Shown here piece after piece: positions 1-5,674 of a stretch of 5,674 nt of DNA; within the stretch, counting starts at the first letter, position 1; every line of letters starts with the position of its first letter. Under the pieces are notes generated by a model, which was given only the letters and a program-made list of their open reading frames with translations, was not told the origin of the DNA and searched no databases. The stretch is from assembly GCA_002313335.1 (NCBI GenBank), contig DCBC01000090.1:6063-11736 (forward strand), in the 5' to 3' direction. A program made the position numbers and the translations under genes. This stretch comes from Porticoccaceae bacterium UBA1117 (lineage in GTDB: Bacteria > Pseudomonadota > Gammaproteobacteria > Pseudomonadales > Porticoccaceae).

Positions 1-24
1 CATAAGTTAGACATAAGTTAGACA
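1..24. repeat. 11-bp tandem direct repeat, two copies plus 2 bases
   Basis: The unit cataagttaga occurs at 1-11 and again, identically, at 12-22, and the next two bases (ca) begin a third copy. The array touches the window edge, so more copies may lie to the left. It sits 25 bases or more upstream of the start codon at 49. The 11-bp period is about one helical turn, which would suit a protein binding two sites on one face of the DNA. It could equally be a chance duplication or the edge of a mobile element. I see no other copy in this window. Confidence 0.8.
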
Positions 25-38
25 CTACGAACATATAC

Positions 39-42
39 AGGA
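39..42 (+). promoter_or_regulatory. Ribosome binding site for the N-acyltransferase gene
   Basis: AGGA lies six bases before the ATG at 49-51, a normal Shine-Dalgarno spacing. An in-frame TAG at 19-21, inside the second repeat copy, prevents any longer reading from upstream and supports this start. No well-spaced -35/-10 pair is visible in bases 1-48, so the promoter is probably left of the window. Confidence 0.6.
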
Positions 43-48
43 CCCTAC

Positions 49-1122
49 ATGAGTGCACTCCCCTATCCATTTTTAAGAGAAACTTTTCTTAAGGCTCTCG
101 AAGAGAGTGGCAGCGCCTGCAGTGAGTCGGGCTGGCAACCCATTCATCTGACGCTCGATGACGGAGACACTAACTGTTTCATGCCGCTGTATCTAAAAGA
201 TCACTCAATGGGAGAGTATGTGTTCGATCATGCATGGGCAAATGCATATCATCAGAATGGCTTAGAGTATTACCCGAAATTAGTCACTGCAGTTCCATTC
301 ACGCCGTCTACGGGTAGTCGACTCCGCTCTAACAACCCAATCAGCCAACAACATTGTCGCCAAATTATTGATGAAGTGATCGGTATAGCCGAAGACACCG
401 ACGCCTCCAGCTGGCATATTCTTTTTCCTGAAGATAATGATTTAAAACTTTTTGAGGATCCCCGTCTCCTAAAACGCACAGGTGTGCAATATCATTGGCT
501 GAACAAAGATTATCAATGCTTTGATGACTATCTTGGTGCAATGACCTCTCGCAAACGGAAAATGATAAGAAAAGAGAGGGACGAGATACTAAAGCAAAAC
601 ATTAAAGTAGAGGTACTCTTAGGTGCCGCAATAAGCGCGGATATTTGGGCGTTATTTTACCAACTTTACGAACGAACTTATGCCAAACGCAATGGGACGC
701 GTGGCTATTTGACTCAGGCGTTTTTTGAAAGTATTGCCATTGGAATGCCCGAGCAAATTGCCATGTCAGTCGCAACGCAGAATGGTAAGCCAATAGCATG
801 CGCGCTCTATTTGTTCGACAGTGATTCTCTCTACGGTCGGTACTGGGGAAGTCTTGGAGAGTTTCCCTTTCTACATTTTGAGCTTTGTTACTATCGTGGT
901 ATTGAGTTTGCAATCGAGATGGGCCTTAAGCGTTACGATGCCGGCGCTCAAGGTGAACATAAACTGGTCAGAGGCTTTGAGCCCATAAAGACCCATTCGC
1001 TCCATTGGATTCGCCACCATGAGTTTCAAAAAGCTATTGCTCGTTTTCTTATCGAAGAAGGCGTTGCCATTGATGCGCACATAGAGCAGGCAAGTCAAAT
1101 GCTGCCCTTCAAAAAGGCCTAA
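49..1122 (+). CDS. FemAB-like / GNAT-fold predicted N-acyltransferase (COG3146, PF04339 type)
   Basis: This 357-residue protein matches the conserved bacterial family annotated as 'predicted N-acyltransferase' or 'peptidogalycan biosynthesis/recognition', related to FemAB aminoacyltransferases and the GNAT fold. Visible family blocks are FLKALEESG (13-21), the stretch from MPLYLKDHS to EYVFDHAWA (45-64), YYPKL and PFTP (74-86), the basic SRKRKMIRKER (167-177), LYGRYWG and LHFELCYY (261-282), and the near-invariant GAQGEHK with the following RG (299-309). There is no signal peptide or membrane segment, so it should be cytoplasmic. The true acyl donor and acceptor are unknown for this family. 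Many homologues, as I recall them, carry about 20 residues before the 'NPF' region that are absent here, and the in-frame TAG at 19-21 rules out an extension. The gene is convergent with the glyoxalase gene and not part of the PDH operon. Family assignment is firm; biochemical role is not. Confidence 0.88.
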   Translation: MSALPYPFLRETFLKALEESGSACSESGWQPIHLTLDDGDTNCFMPLYLKDHSMGEYVFDHAWANAYHQNGLEYYPKLVTAVPFTPSTGSRLRSNNPISQQHCRQIIDEVIGIAEDTDASSWHILFPEDNDLKLFEDPRLLKRTGVQYHWLNKDYQCFDDYLGAMTSRKRKMIRKERDEILKQNIKVEVLLGAAISADIWALFYQLYERTYAKRNGTRGYLTQAFFESIAIGMPEQIAMSVATQNGKPIACALYLFDSDSLYGRYWGSLGEFPFLHFELCYYRGIEFAIEMGLKRYDAGAQGEHKLVRGFEPIKTHSLHWIRHHEFQKAIARFLIEEGVAIDAHIEQASQMLPFKKA

Positions 1123-1137
1123 ATAACCAAGGACAGG

Positions 1138-1578
1138 CTACCACTCGCCAGTATTTTCCATTGATAACCATGGTTCTATAGGAGCTAGTGGCTCTCCCGC
1201 TTGAAGTAGTTCAACTGAGATGCCATCCGGAGACCGGACAAACGCCATGCGCCCGTCTCTTGGAGGGCGACTGACAAGCACTCCATGTTCGGCTAAGCGT
1301 GCACAGGACGCATAAATATCATGAACTCGAAACGCTAAGTGCCCGAAATTTCTGCCACCAGCATAGGGCTCTGGATCCCAGTTATGCGTCAGCTCGATTA
1401 AGGGCGCATCTTTGGTCCTGGCCGTTTCGGAATCATCCGGAGCCGCCAGAAAAATAAGAGTAAAACGACCTTTCTCAACATCATAACGCGACACCTCGAC
1501 CATCCCCAACGCATCACAATAGAAAGCCAGTGATGATTGAACATTTGAAACGCGGACCATAGTGTGTAAGAACTGCAT
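1138..1578 (-). CDS. gloA: Glyoxalase I-like VOC protein (lactoylglutathione lyase)
   Basis: The 146-residue protein fits a single-module glyoxalase I, which isomerises the methylglyoxal-glutathione hemithioacetal to S-lactoylglutathione in the cytoplasm. It opens with FLHTMVRVSNVQSSLAFY, close to E. coli GloA. The four expected metal ligands are present: His5, Glu62 (IELTHNW), His80 (GHLAF) and Glu123 (SVELLQ). Arg9 and Asn66 match substrate-contacting positions of the family. Compared with E. coli GloA, the stretch before Glu62 is about six residues longer, the loop before AFVRSPDG is shorter, and there is a different C-terminal tail (LAPIEPWLSMENTGEW). This shape is common in proteobacterial VOC proteins annotated as lactoylglutathione lyase, but relatives with other substrates exist, so the symbol is provisional. 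It lies 26 bases behind aceF on the same strand and is probably cotranscribed, with its own strong ribosome binding site. Confidence 0.85.
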   Translation of the reverse strand: MQFLHTMVRVSNVQSSLAFYCDALGMVEVSRYDVEKGRFTLIFLAAPDDSETARTKDAPLIELTHNWDPEPYAGGRNFGHLAFRVHDIYASCARLAEHGVLVSRPPRDGRMAFVRSPDGISVELLQAGEPLAPIEPWLSMENTGEW

Positions 1579-1583
1579 ATTAG

Positions 1584-1590
1584 CCTCCTT
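1584..1590 (-). promoter_or_regulatory. Strong ribosome binding site of the glyoxalase gene
   Basis: Read on the minus strand, AAGGAGG lies five bases before the ATG at 1578-1576. It is the best Shine-Dalgarno match in the window, stronger than those before aceF or aceE. It fixes the start codon and suggests efficient translation of the last gene of the operon. The 26-base gap to the aceF stop has no room for a full promoter of its own. Confidence 0.8.
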
Positions 1591-1604
1591 TATAGCCCAA
1601 TAAA

Positions 1605-2939
1605 TTAAAGCGCTAAATGTCTAATGTCACTTAATAGCTTGACGATCTGAGTCATAAATCTACCCGCATCTCCGCCATTCACTAATCGATGGTCATATGA
1701 GAGCGCTAGCGGCAGCATCAGCCGAGGCTGAAAAGACTGGCCGTCCCAAACAGGTTGTATCTTAGCGTTGGACACTCCGAGTATTCCAGCTTCGGGAGCG
1801 TTGACAATCGGCGTAAACCCATTCCCGCCAATAGCGCCTAAGCTCGATAGCGTAAAGCACCCTCCCTGCATGTCAGAGGGCTTTAGCTTACCGTCACGTG
1901 CCTTGACAGCCGACTCGGTCACCGCTATTGCAATATCCCATAAACCCATATTAACAACGTCTCGAATAACCGGGACAACTAAACCCCGTGGAGTATCTAC
2001 TGCCATACCGACATTGATATAGTGCTTTTGAATAAAGTGTTCACCATCCCCAGCAAGTGATCGAAGAAATATAGGATTTTCCTGCAAAGCAATGGCGATG
2101 GCTTTAATCAGAAATGCTACTGGCGAAATACGAATCCCACGAGCGTCGCTTTCAGACTTAAGTGACTTACGGAAACTATCCATCTCCGTGATATCAGCTT
2201 CATCAAACTGAGTTACATGCGGAACGTTTAGCCAATTACGCTGCATGTTTGCTGCAGTTATTTTTTGGATTTTGCTCATCTTCACGGTATCAACATCACC
2301 GAATTGACTGAAATCAATAATCGGTACATCAGGAATACCTGATGCCGTCCCTTGGGTTGATGTCGAGCCATTTACGAGCATCGCTTTCACATAATCATTT
2401 ACATCTTCTCGCAAAACACGCCCTCTCGGACCACTACCGCTAACAGCGTTCAGCTGCACACCAAGCTCCCTGGCCAACATTCTCACTGCGGGACCAGCAT
2501 AGACATCGCTCTGATCAAGTTCATTTTGCTCAACCACGTCATGATCGACAATCATTTCTAATTCGGACTTATTTACACTCTCTGGTCGATCCTTGGGAGA
2601 ATTGGATTGGCTGATTTCTACCGGCGGCTCAATTGGTGCAGTCACAGATACTGCATCTACTGGAGACACCTCTGCCTGCTCTGGAGCATCGCTAATATTA
2701 CTCGTCGTCTCAAGTTCAGCGATCGCATCGCCAACCTTGACGGTATCACCTTCTGACACTAAGTACTTAACCAGCTGACCATCAAAAGGACTGGGCACAT
2801 CCATGGTTGCCTTGTCGGATTCTAGGACCAGTAAAGAGCCCTCTAACTCGACGCTATCTCCTATTGCCAGACTCAATTCAATAACATCGACGGACTCTGC
2901 CCCGCCAAGGTCTGGAACTACTACAGTTTTTATAGACAC
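1605..2939 (-). CDS. aceF: Pyruvate dehydrogenase E2, dihydrolipoyllysine-residue acetyltransferase
   Basis: The 444-residue E2 core of the pyruvate dehydrogenase complex transfers acetyl groups from its lipoyl arm to CoA. Domains in order: one lipoyl domain (about 2-78) with the lipoylated Lys43 in ESDKATMDVPS; a linker (about 80-147); the peripheral-subunit-binding domain (about 148-186, AGPAVRMLARELGV and SGPRGRVLREDV); a short linker; and the catalytic domain (about 206-444). The active site reads SYDHRLVNGGDAGRF, with catalytic His417 and Asn421. Asn in place of Asp in the DHRxxDG motif is known from Azotobacter E2p and is not a defect. The C-terminus (SDIRHLAL) resembles E. coli AceF (SDIRRLVM). 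The protein has one lipoyl domain where E. coli has three, and is correspondingly short. The start is GTG, directly preceded by an in-frame TGA, so no upstream start is possible. It lies 60 bases behind aceE. No lpd (E3) follows; the next gene is a glyoxalase. Confidence 0.97.
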   Translation of the reverse strand: MSIKTVVVPDLGGAESVDVIELSLAIGDSVELEGSLLVLESDKATMDVPSPFDGQLVKYLVSEGDTVKVGDAIAELETTSNISDAPEQAEVSPVDAVSVTAPIEPPVEISQSNSPKDRPESVNKSELEMIVDHDVVEQNELDQSDVYAGPAVRMLARELGVQLNAVSGSGPRGRVLREDVNDYVKAMLVNGSTSTQGTASGIPDVPIIDFSQFGDVDTVKMSKIQKITAANMQRNWLNVPHVTQFDEADITEMDSFRKSLKSESDARGIRISPVAFLIKAIAIALQENPIFLRSLAGDGEHFIQKHYINVGMAVDTPRGLVVPVIRDVVNMGLWDIAIAVTESAVKARDGKLKPSDMQGGCFTLSSLGAIGGNGFTPIVNAPEAGILGVSNAKIQPVWDGQSFQPRLMLPLALSYDHRLVNGGDAGRFMTQIVKLLSDIRHLAL

Positions 2940-2946
2940 TCAATAT

Positions 2947-2951
2947 TCCTC
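2947..2951 (-). promoter_or_regulatory. Ribosome binding site supporting the GTG start of aceF
   Basis: GAGGA on the minus strand lies seven bases before the GTG at 2939-2937. The in-frame TGA at 2942-2940 abuts this GTG, so the reading frame cannot begin earlier. The lipoyl domain starts at once (SIKTVVVPDLGG), which leaves no room for a later start. The rest of the 60-base gap to aceE holds no convincing hairpin with a T run. Confidence 0.75.
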
Positions 2952-2999
2952 ATACATAACTAATTCATGCTAACCCAGACCGACCTCGATAACCAATAT

Positions 3000-5648
3000 T
3001 TAGAGATAAAGCGGGTTAGGTTTATTTGGATCGATTGAAAACATCGCTATAGCGTCAGAGACTACTGACGGCTCTATTTGTCCGTTATCTGACAACCCCT
3101 TCAATGCGGAAATCGTTATAAAATAGCGATCTACCTCAAAAAAACGTCGCAAAGTCTCTCTGCTATCACTGCGTCCAAAACCATCAGTTCCCAGAACATG
3201 AAGAGTACCTGGAATATATCTGCGCAATTGCTCCGCATAGGCTTTCATGTAGTCAGTGGCAATAACTACCGGTGCGTCAATCACACCTAACTGACTCGTT
3301 ATATAACTCTGCTTGGGAGTGTCCATAGGATGTAAAAGATTCCAACGATCGATAGCTTGGCCTTCCCGGACTAGCTCGTTGATACTGGTAAGACTCCAAA
3401 TGTCCGACTCAATGGAAAATTTCTCTTTAAGGAGTACTGCAGCAGCTAGTACCTCATTTAAAATAGTACCTGCCCCCATCAGGATAACCTTCTTAGCGTT
3501 GTTGTCAGGTGATTGCACAAGGGCGTAGCCGCCCTTAACGATACCGTCTTCAACGCCTTCAGGCATTGCTGGATGGGCATAATTTTCATTCATGGTGGTT
3601 AGATAGTAAAAACAGTTTTCTTTGTCCTCAAACATACGCTTGAGGCCATTTTGAATAATCACTGTGAGTTCATAGCTAAAGGTGGCGTCATAACTTTTAC
3701 AGTTAGGAATGGTGTTTGCCAGTATCAGACTATGCCCGTCTTGGTGTTGCAAACCCTCTCCGTTGAGCGTTGTTCTTCCAGCAGTAGCACCAATCAAGAA
3801 GCCACGCGCTTGGCTATCTCCCGCGGCCCACGCCAGATCTCCAATGCGCTGAAAACCAAACATCGAGTAAAATATATAAAACGGGATCATCGGTCGAGAG
3901 CTTGTACTGTAAGACGTGGCTAGCGCCAACCAAGCAGACATCGCACCCGCTTCATTAATACCTTCCTCGAGGATCACGCCTTTTTTGTCCTCTTTGTAAT
4001 ACATGATTTGCTCTCGATCATGAGGCACATACTTTTGCCCAGCTGAGGTATAAATACCTAGCTGACGAAACATACCTTCCATACCGAAGGTTCGAGCCTC
4101 ATCCGGCACAATTGGCACTACATATTGACCAATATCTTTATCTTTGACCAAACTGGATAGAACACGGACAAAGGCCATGGTCGACGAAATCTCTCGTTTT
4201 CCACTACTGGCTAACTGCTTATCAAACTCACTTAATGCGGGCACAGGCATGGCATCGAAGTCGGATTTACGGGAAGGCAATGGGCCACCCAAAGTGTCTC
4301 GCCTACGTTTCATATAGGTCAGTTCTGGACTATCCTCTGCAGGACGATAGTAAGGAACTGTTTCAAGCTGATCATCAGAGATTGGAATACCAAAGCGGTC
4401 TCTGAACCGCCTTAAATTTTCAATATCTAGCTTTTTGACAGAATGAGTATCATTGGCTGCCTGCCCTCCATCGCCAAGGCCATAGCCTTTGACCGTATGC
4501 GCTAAAATAACTGTTGGACTACCTTTATTGTTAGCCGCTTCAGAATATGCAGCATAAACTTTATAGGGGTCATGGCCACCACGGTTAAGAGCCATGATTT
4601 GATCGTCAGTCATATCTTTGACTAACTCTAAAAGCTCTGGGTACTTTCCAAAAAAGTGCTGACGAGTATAGGCACCACCATTATACTTATAGTTCTGTAA
4701 CTCTCCGTCACACACCTCGTTCATTCGTTGCAAGAGTAAACCACTCTTGTCTCTCTCTAAAAGCGCATCCCAGTGCCGCCCCCATATTACCTTGATAACA
4801 TTCCAGCCTGCGCCTCGAAATTGGCCTTCCAATTCTTGGATAATCTTTCCATTACCGCGCACAGGCCCATCAAGGCGCTGAAGATTACAATTAATCACGA
4901 AAATAAGATTTTCGAGCCCTTCTCTTCCGGCAAGGGAAATCGCCCCGAGAGTCTCAGGCTCATCGCATTCTCCATCACCCAAGAACGCCCAGACCTTCCG
5001 TTCCCCACGAGCAACTAACCCTCGCGCCGAAAGGTAGCGCATAACATGCGCTTGATAAATCGCCTGAATGGGCCCTAAGCCCATAGATACCGTTGGAAAC
5101 TGCCAGTAATCGGGCATCAACCAAGGGTGAGGGTATGAAGACAGACCCGTCCCATCAACCTCCCGGCGAAACTTATCGAGTTGCTCAGCTGACAAACGCC
5201 CCTCAAGAAACGAACGGGCATACATACCCGGAGAACTATGACCCTGAAAGAACACCAAATCACCGAGACTATCGCCATCGGGGCCGTGGAAAAAATAATT
5301 AAATCCAATATCATAGAGCGTTGCCGCTGAAGAAAAGCTCGCAATATGGCCACCAATCCCCTCACTTTGACTGTTCGCCCGCATCACCATAGCCAACGCA
5401 TTCCATCGCACTAATGAACGAATACGACGCTCCATAAAAAGATCGCCAGGCATCGCTTTTTCGCGGACCGGAGGAATTGTGTTGCAGAAATTTGTCGTCA
5501 CTGACTGTGGAAGCTCAATGCCACTTTCCGTTGCATGGGCATTTAGCTGATTAAGAATATAACTGGCACGTCCCTCACCGTGCTTTCGCCCAATCGAGTC
5601 TAATGCGTCGAGCCATTCTTGAGTTTCAGTGGGATCCAAATCATCCAT
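3000..5648 (-). CDS. aceE: Pyruvate dehydrogenase E1 component, homodimeric type
   Basis: The 882-residue protein is full length (E. coli AceE is 887). It decarboxylates pyruvate with thiamine diphosphate and Mg2+ and reductively acetylates the E2 lipoyl group. The N-terminal segment (DLDPTETQEWLDALDSI) matches the E2-binding N-terminus of E. coli AceE. Family histidines appear in GHIASF (His101), QGHSSPG (His137), NDTHSVKK (His402) and QDGHS (His639). The ThDP/Mg motif runs from GDGECDEPE (224-232) to NCN (253-255). The cofactor-activating glutamate is in EEGINEAGA (Glu566, by analogy with E. coli Glu571). The C-terminal domain carries STDYMK-like ATDYMK and LGTDGFGRSDSRE. Met, usual after GDGE, is Cys228 here. 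The start is ATG with only a weak TGGA eight bases upstream; the N-terminal alignment supports it. The promoter and any regulator such as pdhR would lie right of the window. It leads the aceE-aceF-glyoxalase cluster. Confidence 0.98.
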   Translation of the reverse strand: MDDLDPTETQEWLDALDSIGRKHGEGRASYILNQLNAHATESGIELPQSVTTNFCNTIPPVREKAMPGDLFMERRIRSLVRWNALAMVMRANSQSEGIGGHIASFSSAATLYDIGFNYFFHGPDGDSLGDLVFFQGHSSPGMYARSFLEGRLSAEQLDKFRREVDGTGLSSYPHPWLMPDYWQFPTVSMGLGPIQAIYQAHVMRYLSARGLVARGERKVWAFLGDGECDEPETLGAISLAGREGLENLIFVINCNLQRLDGPVRGNGKIIQELEGQFRGAGWNVIKVIWGRHWDALLERDKSGLLLQRMNEVCDGELQNYKYNGGAYTRQHFFGKYPELLELVKDMTDDQIMALNRGGHDPYKVYAAYSEAANNKGSPTVILAHTVKGYGLGDGGQAANDTHSVKKLDIENLRRFRDRFGIPISDDQLETVPYYRPAEDSPELTYMKRRRDTLGGPLPSRKSDFDAMPVPALSEFDKQLASSGKREISSTMAFVRVLSSLVKDKDIGQYVVPIVPDEARTFGMEGMFRQLGIYTSAGQKYVPHDREQIMYYKEDKKGVILEEGINEAGAMSAWLALATSYSTSSRPMIPFYIFYSMFGFQRIGDLAWAAGDSQARGFLIGATAGRTTLNGEGLQHQDGHSLILANTIPNCKSYDATFSYELTVIIQNGLKRMFEDKENCFYYLTTMNENYAHPAMPEGVEDGIVKGGYALVQSPDNNAKKVILMGAGTILNEVLAAAVLLKEKFSIESDIWSLTSINELVREGQAIDRWNLLHPMDTPKQSYITSQLGVIDAPVVIATDYMKAYAEQLRRYIPGTLHVLGTDGFGRSDSRETLRRFFEVDRYFITISALKGLSDNGQIEPSVVSDAIAMFSIDPNKPNPLYL

Positions 5649-5656
5649 AAATATCG

Positions 5657-5660
5657 TCCA
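5657..5660 (-). promoter_or_regulatory. Weak ribosome binding site of aceE
   Basis: TGGA on the minus strand lies eight bases before the ATG at 5648-5646. It is a poor match compared with the sites before aceF and the glyoxalase gene. The in-frame codons from here to the window edge contain no stop but also no ATG, GTG or TTG, so this ATG is the only start visible. Confidence 0.4.
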
Positions 5661-5674
5661 GTTAGGTGGTAATA

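Noticed and set aside
7..39. Possible promoter before the acyltransferase gene (TTAGAC in the repeats with TATACA at 34-39)
   Set aside because: The gaps between the hexamers are 10 or 21 bases instead of about 17, and the putative -10 is so close to the ATG that it would leave almost no leader.
602..1098. Minus-strand open frames inside the acyltransferase gene (602-913 and 871-1098)
   Set aside because: The plus-strand frame carries all family motifs across this stretch; the minus-strand products look like shadow translations.
1684..1692. Asn421 instead of Asp in the E2 active-site motif (DHRLVNG versus DHRxxDG)
   Set aside because: The same His/Asn pair is found in the Azotobacter E2p catalytic domain, so this is a normal variant and not an inactive enzyme.
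1768..2022. Plus-strand open frames inside aceF (1768-2022 and 2593-2778)
   Set aside because: Both lie opposite conserved E2 coding sequence, in the catalytic domain and in the lipoyl/linker region, and have no family match or start signal.
2940..2999. Terminator or attenuator between aceE and aceF
   Set aside because: Only short matches such as the two AATATT copies at the ends of the gap are present; there is no GC-rich stem followed by a T run.
5117..5365. Open frames on both strands inside aceE (for example 5117-5365 minus and 5093-5302 plus)
   Set aside because: They overlap strongly conserved AceE coding sequence in other frames, have no recognisable domains and no convincing ribosome binding sites.

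Overview
The window reads as ordinary chromosomal DNA from a gammaproteobacterium with moderate GC content, probably a marine or environmental one. The evidence is protein-level. The pyruvate dehydrogenase genes are of the proteobacterial type, with a single-chain homodimeric E1 (AceE) rather than the two-subunit PdhA/PdhB form. The E2 core also resembles AceF of Pseudomonas, Azotobacter and E. coli. I cannot name a genus from sequence memory alone.

Layout from left to right: bases 1-48 hold an 11-bp tandem repeat and a ribosome binding site. Bases 49-1122 (+) encode a FemAB-like/GNAT-fold predicted N-acyltransferase (COG3146/PF04339 type). After a 15-base convergent gap come three minus-strand genes, transcribed right to left: aceE (5648-3000, E1), aceF (2939-1605, E2) and a glyoxalase I / VOC-family gene (1578-1138). 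Gaps between the three are 60 and 26 bases, with no visible terminator in either, so they look like one operon. No stretch longer than 300 bases lacks a gene.

How the genes work together: AceE decarboxylates pyruvate with ThDP and reductively acetylates the lipoyl arm of AceF. AceF passes the acetyl group to CoA. The E3 subunit (lpd) needed to reoxidise the lipoyl arm is not in the window and must be encoded elsewhere. The glyoxalase removes methylglyoxal, a toxic by-product of triose phosphates, so its place behind the PDH genes would couple detoxification to central carbon flux; that link is inference. The plus-strand N-acyltransferase is a separate transcription unit of unknown physiological role.

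I found no convincing undescribed system. The points worth a second look are the tandem repeat at the left edge, the glyoxalase joined to aceEF without lpd, the compact one-lipoyl-domain E2 with an acidic linker, and the short N-terminus of the acyltransferase.
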